From Sporocytophaga myxococcoides (lineage in GTDB: Bacteria; Bacteroidota; Bacteroidia; Cytophagales; Cytophagaceae): DNA of 64,000 bases. Made by a program: the position numbers and the translations under genes. The stretch spans positions 1-64,000 of the forward strand of contig NZ_BBLT01000009.1 in the NCBI RefSeq assembly GCF_000775915.1. The letters run 5' to 3'. The notes under the pieces are model-generated. The model was not told the origin of the DNA. It saw only the letters and a program-made list of their open reading frames with translations, and ran no database searches. This document shows positions 44,882 to 52,820 of this stretch, one piece after another. Numbering within the stretch: position 1 is the first letter of the stretch; each line of letters starts with the position of its first letter.

Positions 44882-47449
44882 TTACTCATTATCATTTTCT
44901 TCCTCTTCGGACTGAGACTCTTCAGGAGCTTCAGGATTTGGAAGTTGTGCTTCTATATCCGGTATTTCTGTTGTTGGTTCAGTTGACTCTGATAGATTTT
45001 CATCTGTAGCAAGGTTTTCAATCTTGGCAATAGATGCTATTTCATCAGTTTCGCTGAGTTTTATTAGTCTGACACCTTGAGTCGCTCTTCCAACTACTCT
45101 AAGATCTGAAACCGGCATTCTTATAGTAATTCCGGATTTATTGATGATCATTAATTCATCTTTATCCGAAACATCCATTATTGCTACCAGTTTACCGGTT
45201 TTTTCAGTGATATTAAGAGTTTTAACTCCTTTCCCCCCTCTGTTTGTTACTCTGTAATCATCAATATCAGAACGTTTACCATATCCTTTTTCGGATACAA
45301 CAAGCAGATTATTATCTGAACAACTCAGGCAAACCATTCCGATTACTTTGTCCTCATCATCTGCTAAGGTAACACCTCTTACCCCGGCAGCATTTCTACC
45401 CATAGGACGAACATGTTCTTCATTAAACCTTATTGCCCTTCCTGATTTCAGTGCAATAACGATTTCATTACTTCCATTCGTCAACCTTACGTTCAGAAGT
45501 TTATCACCTTCATTAATGGTAATTGCCTGAATACCGTTGGATCTAGGACGAGAGAAGGCTTCCAGAGAAGTTTTTTTAATGGTTCCATTCTCTGTCACCA
45601 TTATAATAAAGTTATTATTGATGTAGTCAACATTCTCTAATGTTTTTACATTAATAATTGCCCTTACTTTATCTTCTTTTTCTACATTGATCAGGTTCTG
45701 AATAGGCCTTCCTTTAGAAGTTTTGCTGCCTTCAGGTATACCATAAACTTTTTGCCAGAAAACTTTTCCTGAATCTGTAAAAATCAGGAGATAATTATGC
45801 ATTGTCGCTATAAAAAGATGCTCTGTAAAATCATCTTCTTTAGATACTGCCCCTCTTGAGCCAACTCCTCCTCTGGATTGAGAACGATATTCAGTTAATG
45901 GTGTACGTTTAATATACCCTTCATGTGAAATAGTAATAACCATTTCATCATCAGCGATAATATCTTCTATGTCAATATCATCAGCAGAGTGTACAATTTG
46001 AGTTCTTCTTTCATCACCATAACGTTCTTTCATTTCAAGAGACTCATTTTTGATGATTTGCATTCTGAGTTCAACGCTGTTAAGAATTTCATTTAACCTT
46101 GCAATTAAAGCCATAACTTCTTCGTATTCCTTTACGATTTTGTCACGCTCCATGCCTGTTAAACGCTGAAGTCTTAATTCAAGAACCGCCTTTGCCTGAA
46201 TCTCCGACATTCCAAAGTTTTCCATTAAGCCTTTTTTAGCTTCTTCCGGATCTCTGGAATTTCTGATTAATTTTATAACTTCATCAAGGTGATCCAGGGC
46301 AATCAGATATCCTTGAAGGATATGTGCACGCTTTTCCGCTTCTTCCAGCTCAAACTTCGTTCTTCTTACAATAACTTCATGACGATGATCCACAAAATGT
46401 CTGATCATGTCTTTCAGATTTACAGTCATCGGCCTGCCATTTACAAGCGCAACGTTGTTTACTCCGAAAGATGACTGAAGCTGAGTATATTTATACAGAT
46501 TATTTAAAACGATGCTTGGAATAGCATCTTTTTTTAATTCATATACTATGCGAAGTCCTTCTCTATCCGATTCATCTCTGATGTCAGAAATTCCTTCAAT
46601 TTTCTTTTCATTGATCAGTTGTGCTGTTTTTTCCACCATTGAGGCCTTGTTGACCATATATGGAATATCGTGGACAACAATCATATCTCTTCCTGTAGGA
46701 GTATTTTCAAAAGTGGCATTTGCTCGTACTACAACTCTTCCACGACCTGTTTCAAATGCCGATTTTACTCCTTGATAACCATAAATGGTTCCTCCTGTTG
46801 GAAAATCAGGAGCTTTTACGAATTCCATCAGCTCCTCAATTGTGATGTCATTGTTATCAATATATGCACAAACACCATCCACAACTTCACGTAGATTATG
46901 TGGAGCCATATTGGTAGCCATACCAACAGCGATACCGGAAGTTCCGTTAATCAAAAGATTTGGCACCTTTGAAGGAAGAACTGTGGGTTCTTCAAGGGAA
47001 TCATCAAAGTTTGGCTGAAAATCTACTGTATTCTTGTTTATATCAGAAAGCATTTCTTCGGCGATTCTCTTGAATCTAGCCTCAGTATACCTCATTGCCG
47101 CAGGAGAATCACCGTCTATAGATCCGAAGTTTCCTTGTCCATCGACCATCATATATCTCAAAGACCATGGTTGTGCCATACGAACCATGGAATCATATAC
47201 CGATGCGTCACCGTGAGGGTGGAATTTACCAAGTACTTCACCAACTATTCTCGCCGATTTTTTGTAAGGTTTGTTCCAGTTAACACCTAGTTCAGACATT
47301 CCGAAAAGCACCCTTCTGTGTACGGGTTTTAATCCGTCTCTTACGTCTGGTAATGCCCTTGAAATGATAACTGACATCGAATAATCGATGTAAGCTCCCC
47401 TCATTTCATCTTCAATGTTAATAGGAATAATGTTTTCGCCTTCCGCCAT
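44882..47449 (-). CDS. gyrA: DNA gyrase subunit A
   Basis: 855 residues, full length. Catalytic Tyr Y121 in [10 protein letters not shown]. The winged-helix and tower domains fill ~30-490 ([31 protein letters not shown]). The C-terminal six-bladed pinwheel (~500-815) contains the GyrA-box-like motif NRGGKG, which distinguishes gyrase from ParC. The tail (~820-855) is very acidic ([13 protein letters not shown]). In the quinolone-resistance region the order is [10 protein letters not shown], so the residue equivalent to E. coli Ser83 is Ala82. Introduces negative supercoils with GyrB. Monocistronic here. Confidence 0.97.
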   Translation of the reverse strand: MAEGENIIPINIEDEMRGAYIDYSMSVIISRALPDVRDGLKPVHRRVLFGMSELGVNWNKPYKKSARIVGEVLGKFHPHGDASVYDSMVRMAQPWSLRYMMVDGQGNFGSIDGDSPAAMRYTEARFKRIAEEMLSDINKNTVDFQPNFDDSLEEPTVLPSKVPNLLINGTSGIAVGMATNMAPHNLREVVDGVCAYIDNNDITIEELMEFVKAPDFPTGGTIYGYQGVKSAFETGRGRVVVRANATFENTPTGRDMIVVHDIPYMVNKASMVEKTAQLINEKKIEGISDIRDESDREGLRIVYELKKDAIPSIVLNNLYKYTQLQSSFGVNNVALVNGRPMTVNLKDMIRHFVDHRHEVIVRRTKFELEEAEKRAHILQGYLIALDHLDEVIKLIRNSRDPEEAKKGLMENFGMSEIQAKAVLELRLQRLTGMERDKIVKEYEEVMALIARLNEILNSVELRMQIIKNESLEMKERYGDERRTQIVHSADDIDIEDIIADDEMVITISHEGYIKRTPLTEYRSQSRGGVGSRGAVSKEDDFTEHLFIATMHNYLLIFTDSGKVFWQKVYGIPEGSKTSKGRPIQNLINVEKEDKVRAIINVKTLENVDYINNNFIIMVTENGTIKKTSLEAFSRPRSNGIQAITINEGDKLLNVRLTNGSNEIVIALKSGRAIRFNEEHVRPMGRNAAGVRGVTLADDEDKVIGMVCLSCSDNNLLVVSEKGYGKRSDIDDYRVTNRGGKGVKTLNITEKTGKLVAIMDVSDKDELMIINKSGITIRMPVSDLRVVGRATQGVRLIKLSETDEIASIAKIENLATDENLSESTEPTTEIPDIEAQLPNPEAPEESQSEEEENDNE

Positions 47450-47797
47450 AGATATTATAAATGGAAATTAGGATTTTTTAATGTAGCAAGATAAGTATTT
47501 TTAGCGAATGCCCACAATTTGACATCCTAAATTTGGCTTTTATTTATACACATTCAGATTTAACAAGTCTGTGTTTTTTGAATATTGGAACTATTATACA
47601 ATCAAAAGTTCCCCATTTGTTAATTAACGAAATTATCCCTCTCATTCTGTCATTAGTATCAAGTAAAAAATTTATGAGGATAAAACGGAGTTGCTCCTAA
47701 GATGGAACAAATAACGTTGGGTTTGTGCTTTTTATTGTATGTAAGGAGAATTAATCTGGAATTCTCAATAACAGAATTTCACAGAGTTAAAGTAAAA

Positions 47798-48451
47798 ATG
47801 CATAATAATAATATGGAGGCCTTGATTGATCTGAGCAAGCATTTGTATGATACTTCCATAGAGGAGGTTAGACTGGTAGAAGTACCTGACTTTAACTATT
47901 TAACCCTATATGGGGAAGGGCCTGCCCAGTTGGATATGCACTTTTTGCAGGCTGCTTTAACGCTTTTCAAAGTTGATGAATACGCTAAAAAAATTTTATC
48001 AGCCAGGACTCCAATGATCAACATTTGTACGAATGAAATTACCCCTATTGAGGTTTTGTGGTGGAAAGATGACAGGCCGTTTGATTTTAACCTGGACACC
48101 AGATGGAAATGGGCAATCATGATCAATGAGCCAGCCATAGTTAATAAAGATGTTTTGAACATTTCAAAGGAAATGGTTTTGGCAGAAAATCCTGATTGGT
48201 CTTTTACTCAGTCAATTGCTTTAAGTCACCTTTCAGAAGGTTTGAGTCTACAAACATCATTTAAAGGTGACAGAGCCGAAGGAAAGAAATCACTGGAAAA
48301 GGTTCATGACTTTGCCAAAAGCAAGAATCTGGAGTTCGTTGGAAAATATCATGAAATATATTTTGAAAAACCGGAAGGCTTAAGATCCACTCAATTGGTG
48401 ACAATTTTAAGATTTCCTGTATCAGAAATTAAAATTTCTCAAATAATATAA
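47798..48451 (+). CDS. GyrI-like small-molecule-binding domain protein
   Basis: The frame is open from an ATG at 47702, but family members begin about 10 residues before the conserved YDTSxxEVxLVEVPDFxYLxLxGEG segment, so 47798 (MHNNNMEAL; or 47813) is preferred. The ~217-residue protein has the GyrI-like pattern: FNYLTLYGEGPAQ, VLWWKDDRP, WKWAIMINEPAIV and KYHEIYF near the C-terminus. It is a stand-alone version of the AraC effector fold, with no HTH. Likely binds a small molecule; the ligand is unknown. The next gene starts 8 bases after its stop. Confidence 0.75.
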   Translation: MHNNNMEALIDLSKHLYDTSIEEVRLVEVPDFNYLTLYGEGPAQLDMHFLQAALTLFKVDEYAKKILSARTPMINICTNEITPIEVLWWKDDRPFDFNLDTRWKWAIMINEPAIVNKDVLNISKEMVLAENPDWSFTQSIALSHLSEGLSLQTSFKGDRAEGKKSLEKVHDFAKSKNLEFVGKYHEIYFEKPEGLRSTQLVTILRFPVSEIKISQII

Positions 48452-48459
48452 TAGTTACT

Positions 48460-48876
48460 ATGACACAATTACTTGAATCCCCAAAAACAACTTACCTTCT
48501 TGAAGGAAGTCTTGAAGTCCTGCATCAGCAGACAAGAGAATGGCTGAGTGAAATGGACTTGTGGAAGGATGAGATACTTTTTTTTAAAAATCTGATTAAT
48601 AAACAACTTCTGAAAGTAAAGACTGAAGATGACAAGGAGGAATTGAGAGATTATGAAAAAATTCTAAGTAAAATGCATAATGACTGGCTAGAGCACCTTT
48701 ATATGCAAACACAAGCCCATGAAATGTACCTTGCCGGAATTATGCAAAACAGGCCAAAAGACTATGACGAAGTATACAGAGAAAGACATAGAGACTTAAC
48801 TGAAAAAGTGGATGGTTTTCATAAAGAAATGAGAAGTATTAAAAGTGAATTATTTGAATTTATAGAAAAGCTATAA
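48460..48876 (+). CDS. All-helical hypothetical protein
   Basis: 138 residues, predicted almost entirely helical and charged (LEVLHQQTREWLSEMDLWKDEILFFKNLINKQLL; HNDWLEHLYMQTQAHEMYLAGIM; HKEMRSIKSELFEFIEKL). No signal peptide. It begins 8 bases after the GyrI-like gene and ends at a terminator, so the two form a small operon. I do not recognise the family. A helical-bundle stress or scaffold protein is possible. Confidence 0.65.
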   Translation: MTQLLESPKTTYLLEGSLEVLHQQTREWLSEMDLWKDEILFFKNLINKQLLKVKTEDDKEELRDYEKILSKMHNDWLEHLYMQTQAHEMYLAGIMQNRPKDYDEVYRERHRDLTEKVDGFHKEMRSIKSELFEFIEKL

Positions 48877-48930
48877 AAGAAAAGTTGTAAATGTCTCTAA
48901 TATTTTAAGTTGTATTAACAATTTGCCTGA

Positions 48931-48973
48931 TCCTCGGTTTGGAATTCAAGCTAAACTGGGGATTTTAATTTTT
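48931..48973 (+). terminator. Terminator of GyrI-like operon
   Basis: A 10-bp stem with two G-U pairs (TCCTCGGTTT / AAACTGGGGA) followed by TTTTAATTTTT, 54 bases past the stop. Confidence 0.7.
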
Positions 48974-49009
48974 AATAAATTCATCAGCTAATATATTTTT
49001 GTTAAACTA

Positions 49010-49041
49010 TTTGGAACAAAAATTCCAGTAGCATATATTTG
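49010..49041 (+). promoter_or_regulatory. Consensus Bacteroidota promoter of the SAM-riboswitch unit
   Basis: TTTG (49010-49013), 20 bases, TATATTTG (49034-49041). This is a full match to the TTTG/TAnnTTTG pattern at the expected spacing. Transcription should begin near 49047, about 20 bases before the aptamer. Confidence 0.75.
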
Positions 49042-49069
49042 TAATGCGATCACCTACCGTGTGTAGTTG

Positions 49070-49177
49070 ATTTATAAAGAAGAAGGGAGAGAATAGGCTC
49101 TGAGAACTTCTAGCAACCTGCCACCAAAAATGTAAGGTGCTAAATCCTAGTTCCGATTATTCGGAACAAATATAAAT
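49070..49177 (+). promoter_or_regulatory. SAM-I (S-box) riboswitch aptamer
   Basis: P1 pairs ATTTATA (49070-49076) with TATAAAT (49171-49177). P2 (AGAAG ... CTTCT) carries an inner AGAG/CTCT stem with kink-turn-like GGGA/TGAGAA flanks. The core AGCAACC is followed by P3 and then AAGGTGCTAAATCC, identical to the B. subtilis yitJ core as I recall it. P4 is GTTCCG/CGGAAC. The aptamer ends 8 bases before an ATG, and no terminator overlaps P1, so the expression platform is not the usual P1-antiterminator type. It may work on translation or on later termination. Confidence 0.85.
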
Positions 49178-49185
49178 TGACACTT

Positions 49186-49317
49186 ATGAATACAGCCCAA
49201 TTTAAAGATTTAAAAGAAAAAGTGACTAAGGGACAAGGTTCTTCAGTAAACTTTCGTTTTGCCATTACGTTAAATGCATATAACAACAATAATTGCTGTT
49301 GTTGTTGTTTGCTTTAG
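49186..49317 (+). CDS. Candidate cysteine-rich leader peptide (43 residues, ends Asn4-Cys5-Leu2)
   Basis: ATG 8 bases after the SAM-I aptamer; two consecutive stops TAG TAG (49315-49320). It begins MNTAQFKDLKEK and ends AYNNNNCCCCCLL. The Cys run uses TGC TGT TGT TGT TGT (49294-49308). The four Asn codons (AAC AAC AAT AAT) can pair with the Cys codons: AACAACAA 49282-49289 with TTGTTGTT 49299-49306. A ribosome stalled for Cys-tRNA would therefore change the local RNA fold. This resembles attenuator leader peptides with runs of the regulated amino acid. Function is inferred; the ORF itself is seen directly. Confidence 0.65.
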   Translation: MNTAQFKDLKEKVTKGQGSSVNFRFAITLNAYNNNNCCCCCLL

Positions 49318-49388
49318 TAGTTGGCTTTGGCTAATTTCCTGTAGTAACAGGTTTAAATCAATCCTTTAACAATTTAACCCTTAATGCC

Positions 49389-49625
49389 ATGACAAAAACT
49401 ATTTCTATCACTTTTAAGACGTTGGCACTCACAGCTGGAATTTCTAATTCTCAAAATAACGAAGTTTGCAACCCTGTTTACTCAGTTAATCTATATCATT
49501 TTAACGAAACTCCAGGATTGACTTACGAAACATATCTGACTATTTCAGAAATGGTTAATTATAAATGCGACCAGGCGGTGGCTGGTCAATCCCCGCTAAA
49601 ACAATGTACCTGGAATCTGAATTAA
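49389..49625 (+). pseudogene. Probable N-terminal relic of O-acetylhomoserine sulfhydrylase (metY)
   Basis: An ORF of 78 residues. Its start, ITFKTLALTAGISNSQNNE followed by VCNPVYSVNLYHFNE, follows the N-terminus of MetY/cystathionine gamma-synthase enzymes (F-E-T-L-x-L-H-A-G, ~12 residues, P-I-Y-Q-T-x-x-Y-x-F), but His of HAG and Gln of YQT are changed. After YHFNE the similarity ends and no PLP-binding part is present (normal length ~430). A SAM-I riboswitch ahead of metY is a common arrangement, which supports the reading. Alternatively it is a short regulatory ORF of new type. It ends 23 bases before a terminator. Confidence 0.5.
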
Positions 49626-49648
49626 TTCCCGGTTTTTAGATAAATTTG

Positions 49649-49690
49649 GGGCTGCTTCATAATAAAATACTGAAGCAGCCCTTCGTTTTT
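49649..49690 (+). terminator. Strong terminator between the SAM unit and the HPP gene
   Basis: A perfect 11-bp stem (GGGCTGCTTCA / TGAAGCAGCCC) followed by TTCGTTTTT. It ends ~18 bases before the HPP ATG, leaving no room for another promoter after it. Read-through or regulated termination would be needed to express the HPP gene from the promoter at 49010. A TAAATTTG box at 49641-49648 overlaps the hairpin. Confidence 0.85.
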
Positions 49691-49707
49691 AATTCAGTTT
49701 GACCACA

Positions 49708-50400
49708 ATGAAAATTAAAGTATCGAGTTCTGTTAAAAATACTCCTAACATTAACCTTTCAAGAAAATTCAGAATTGCCAAATATGTCATGTATCGGGAA
49801 ACCATGTTGCATAAGAGTGACCTCTTATGGACTTTCCTTGGGTCGTTTTGTGGTATCGGACTTATTGGCCTTATTAATAGCCAGATTTTTGAAGTTCAGG
49901 ACCATATCTTTTTGATTGGATCTTTTGGTGCTTCAGCAGTATTATTATATGGTGTTTCAAACAGCCCATTATCTCAACCAAGAAACTTGTTTGGAGGGCA
50001 CATCCTTTCAGCTATTGTAGGGGTAACGACGGCTCAATTGTTGCCGGACACATTATGGTTTGCATCTACCCTGGCTGTTTCATTAAGCATCATGGTGATG
50101 CAAATGACCAAAACTCTACATCCTCCAGGAGGAGCTACAGCCCTTATTGCCAATATTGGCTCTGCTAAAATAAAAGAACTTGGATACTGGTATGTAGTCT
50201 CCCCTGTCGCAAGCGGAGTAATTATCTTATTTTTAATAGCGATGGTATTTAATAATCTCTCAGGAAGAAAATACCCATTGAATAAAGGTAGAAAGCGAAG
50301 AGTTAAAAGCCAAAAGCTGAAAGTTGAAAGTCAGAAGCAAGAAGTAGAAAGGCTAAAGTTAAAGGTAGATATCCCTGAAGAAAAGTTTGAGACAGTTTAA
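49708..50400 (+). CDS. HPP-family membrane protein with repeat-encoded heptad tail
   Basis: The frame extends to a TTG at 49699; the ATG at 49708 is preferred (230 residues). Four TM segments of the HPP family (PF04982) are seen with the signature LHPPGGATALIA (~137-148), FLIGSFGASAVLLYGV and SQPRNLFGGHILSAIVG. HPP proteins include nitrite transporters of cyanobacteria and chloroplasts (family knowledge), interesting given the nitrate genes at 34-40 kb. From about residue 190 the protein is a charged tail of heptads (SQKLKVE, SQKQEVE, RLKLKVD) encoded by a 7-nt DNA repeat. Family members usually end near the last helix, so the tail is likely an acquired extension. Confidence 0.85.
   Translation: MKIKVSSSVKNTPNINLSRKFRIAKYVMYRETMLHKSDLLWTFLGSFCGIGLIGLINSQIFEVQDHIFLIGSFGASAVLLYGVSNSPLSQPRNLFGGHILSAIVGVTTAQLLPDTLWFASTLAVSLSIMVMQMTKTLHPPGGATALIANIGSAKIKELGYWYVVSPVASGVIILFLIAMVFNNLSGRKYPLNKGRKRRVKSQKLKVESQKQEVERLKLKVDIPEEKFETV
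50287..50370 (+). repeat. Twelve degenerate 7-nt repeats inside the HPP gene
   Basis: Head-to-tail heptamers such as AGTTAAA, AGCCAAA, AGCTGAA, AGTTGAA and AGTAGAA. Because three 7-nt units make 21 nt, the encoded protein repeats every 7 residues, giving a coiled-coil-like heptad pattern. Confidence 0.75.
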
Positions 50401-50406
50401 GGGCGG

Positions 50407-50448
50407 AAAGCGGAAGGCAGAAAGCTTAAAGTTAAAAGTAGAAAGAGG
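50407..50448 (+). repeat. Six degenerate 7-nt repeats just past the HPP stop
   Basis: AAAGCGG, AAGGCAG, AAAGCTT, AAAGTTA, AAAGTAG, AAAGAGG. Same family as 50287-50370 and 14723-14757. They run into the terminator stem. Confidence 0.65.
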
Positions 50449-50467
50449 CGAATGCCTCTTTTTTTAT
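50442..50467 (+). terminator. HPP gene terminator
   Basis: An 8-bp stem (AAAGAGGC / GCCTCTTT) with a GAAT loop and a T-run. It is 42 bases past the stop and nearly symmetric, so it can also serve the convergent minus-strand gene. Confidence 0.8.
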
Positions 50468-50486
50468 TAATACTTTCAGCTTTATG

Positions 50487-51233
50487 CTAAGAAACAAAGC
50501 CCCCATCTATAGTAAGTACGGATCCGCTTATGTATGAACTCTCCTCCGATGCCAAAAAGATATAAGCATTAGATACATCTTCGGGTTTACCAAGTCTTCC
50601 TACAGGAATTTTATCCTTAATACTTTTAACGATTTTCTCTGGCACATTTTTTAAAGATTCGGTTTCTATAAAACCAGGCGTCACTGCATTTACAGTAATA
50701 CCATGTCTACTTAATTCTCTCGCCCATACTTTGGTTATACCTACCAATCCTGATTTGGCTGCAGCATAATTGGCCTGTCCGAAATTACTATATATTCCCA
50801 CTAAAGATGAAGTGTTGATAATCCGGCCAAATTGCTTTTGAACCATATATGGGGCAATAGCTTTAGTACAGTTAAATACACCTGTAAGGTTCAGATCTAT
50901 TACCTGTTGCCATTGTTCCTTACTCATATTCAGAGATGCAGCATCTCTGGTAATACCAGCATTGTTGATAAGAATATCAATTTGTCCTCTTGATGCAAAA
51001 ACACTTCTTGCGGCCTCCTCTACCTGAGCAAAACGGGTTGTGTCCACTTCCATAAATGTCACATCTTCCATTCCGTTTTCTTTTATTTCTTTAAGGGTTT
51101 CTTTACCCTTTTCAATGTCAATGTCCCAAATAATAACAGATGAACCTTCCGAAGAAAACCTCTCTACAGTCTTTTTCCCAATCCCCTGAGCTCCTCCGGT
51201 AATAATACTGACTTTTCCTTCTAGCTTCTTCAC
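50487..51233 (-). CDS. SDR oxidoreductase, FabG (3-oxoacyl-ACP reductase) type
   Basis: 248 residues. Classical SDR: ITGGAQGIGKKT NAD(P)-binding motif (~11-22), NNAGIT (90-95), and catalytic S143, Y156 and K160 (NYAAAKSGLVGITK). The C-terminus SYISGSVLTIDGGF is typical of FabG/PhaB enzymes. It probably reduces a 3-oxoacyl thioester or a related ketone. It is not in a fatty-acid cluster here, so it may be an acetoacetyl-CoA reductase-like paralogue. Same strand as menA, 92 bases downstream of it. Confidence 0.85.
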   Translation of the reverse strand: MKKLEGKVSIITGGAQGIGKKTVERFSSEGSSVIIWDIDIEKGKETLKEIKENGMEDVTFMEVDTTRFAQVEEAARSVFASRGQIDILINNAGITRDAASLNMSKEQWQQVIDLNLTGVFNCTKAIAPYMVQKQFGRIINTSSLVGIYSNFGQANYAAAKSGLVGITKVWARELSRHGITVNAVTPGFIETESLKNVPEKIVKSIKDKIPVGRLGKPEDVSNAYIFLASEESSYISGSVLTIDGGFVS

Positions 51234-51324
51234 ACACCGAAAAATTTATAATAAGAATATGATGCTTAAGTACAGAAAAATTAAGGGAAATAGAAAGAGG
51301 AAAATAATTTAGTTATTAACAGCT

Positions 51325-52233
51325 TCAGGACAATAATAAGCCTAATCCAAACAAGATTACAAAAACTAAAGTAGAAAGTGCCATGAGCTTTAACTGAGGA
51401 TCAATTTTTTCTGAGTCATTTTCTCTGGTTACTTTTATACCTGTAATGAATATCAAAGGGAAACTCAATAGGAACAACCACTTTCCTATTGAATGATTTT
51501 CATTTAAAACTATATAAGTAACTGCGGAGCCAAAGCCTCCGATAAGAAGAATCCAGTGATAAATCTTTGCTTTACCTTTGCCCAACCTGACCGGGATAGA
51601 ATATTTACCCGCAAGCCTATCAGATTCAATATCGCGAATGTTATTTATGTTTAATACGGCTGCAGAGAAAAAACCACAAGCAAAAGCTGGCAATAATATT
51701 TTATAATCCAGAGTATGTGTATGCAGATAATAACATCCTCCCACGCCTACAAGACCAAAGAAGAGAAATACGGAAATATCACCAAGCCCGGCATAGCCAT
51801 AGGGATTTTTTCCTGCTGTATATTTAATGGCTGCTACAATTGAAAGAATTCCCAATATCATAAAAAAGCCAAATGTACCAAATGCAGAAAATGAAATAGC
51901 ATTTATCAAGAGAATAATACCTGTCACCAATGAGAGAGCGCCAAATATATACATTCCTATTTTCATTGCTTCAGGTGATATGTTCCCTGACTGCACTGCT
52001 CTTTGAGGACCTTTCCTGAAAACGCTGTCTGCACCATTCTGAGAGTCCCCGTAATCATTAGCGAGATTTGATAAAATCTGAAGGAAAATTGTAGTTAAAA
52101 TTGCTAAAAGGCAGATTATAAGTTTGAAACTTCCATCTTTAGCGGCCAAAAAGCTGCCCATGATAATACTGGAAAGTGCCAAAGGAAGTGTCCTTAACCG
52201 GAATGCTGATACCCAAGCTTTTGCTGAACCCAT
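51325..52233 (-). CDS. menA: 1,4-dihydroxy-2-naphthoate polyprenyltransferase
   Basis: 302 residues, about nine TM segments (UbiA superfamily). The first Asp-rich motif is NLANDYGDSQNGADS (~57-71) and the second NINNIRDIESDRLAGKYSIPVRLG (~196-219). MenA-typical start WVSAFRLRTLPLALSSIIMGS. It attaches the polyprenyl chain to DHNA in menaquinone synthesis in the inner membrane. Its ATG overlaps the stop of the glutathione peroxidase gene by one base (TAATG), so the two are translationally coupled. Confidence 0.93.
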   Translation of the reverse strand: MGSAKAWVSAFRLRTLPLALSSIIMGSFLAAKDGSFKLIICLLAILTTIFLQILSNLANDYGDSQNGADSVFRKGPQRAVQSGNISPEAMKIGMYIFGALSLVTGIILLINAISFSAFGTFGFFMILGILSIVAAIKYTAGKNPYGYAGLGDISVFLFFGLVGVGGCYYLHTHTLDYKILLPAFACGFFSAAVLNINNIRDIESDRLAGKYSIPVRLGKGKAKIYHWILLIGGFGSAVTYIVLNENHSIGKWLFLLSFPLIFITGIKVTRENDSEKIDPQLKLMALSTLVFVILFGLGLLLS

Positions 52234-52817
52234 TATTTACTTATTGCTTCTGTAATTTCAAAACCCATTGGTGCAGATCCGGAAGGGAAAAATTTAACTA
52301 ATTCACCATTTTCATTAATTAAATATTTGCAAAAATTCCACTTAGGTGCCTGATCATTCCAGCCATTTTTATCTGCTACAGATAACCACTCAAATACAGG
52401 ATGTTGCCCTTTTCCTTTTACAGTCACCTTTTCCATCATTTGGAAGGTTACACCAAAGTTTGCAGTACAGAATTCTCTGATTTGAGCACTATTACCAGGC
52501 TCCTGATTAAAGAAATCATTTGATGGAAATCCGAGAATAACCACTTTATCTCCATGTGTTTCATGAAGTTTCTGAAGTTCTGAATACTGATGGGTATAAC
52601 CACACTTGGAGGCTGTATTCACAATCAAGACCTTTTTCCCTTTGAATTTGGAGAAGTCAATTGAATCTCCTTCCAATGTATTAGCCTTAAGTGAATAGAA
52701 TGAAAAAAAAGCATCCTTACCATCCGAGGGTTTGGACTTTATCTGTCCGCACCCAGGGAGCGCATAAATGAATGTTAATGTTAAAACTACTATAGAAAAC
52801 TTAAGTGACAATCTCAT
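52233..52817 (-). CDS. Glutathione peroxidase-family lipoprotein (thiol peroxidase, Cys type)
   Basis: 194 residues. The GPx fold has peroxidatic C72 in NTASKCGYTHQYSELQ (Cys, not selenocysteine), GFPSNDFFNQEPG and WNFCKYLI (Trp/Asn of the tetrad). The N-terminus is hydrophobic and ends in LPGC, a possible lipobox (C23), so it may be periplasmic. Bacterial Cys-type enzymes usually use thioredoxin. It lies 3 bases from argS on the same strand and is coupled to menA, giving an argS-gpx-menA unit. Confidence 0.88.
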   Translation of the reverse strand: MRLSLKFSIVVLTLTFIYALPGCGQIKSKPSDGKDAFFSFYSLKANTLEGDSIDFSKFKGKKVLIVNTASKCGYTHQYSELQKLHETHGDKVVILGFPSNDFFNQEPGNSAQIREFCTANFGVTFQMMEKVTVKGKGQHPVFEWLSVADKNGWNDQAPKWNFCKYLINENGELVKFFPSGSAPMGFEITEAISK

Positions 52818-52820
52818 AAT

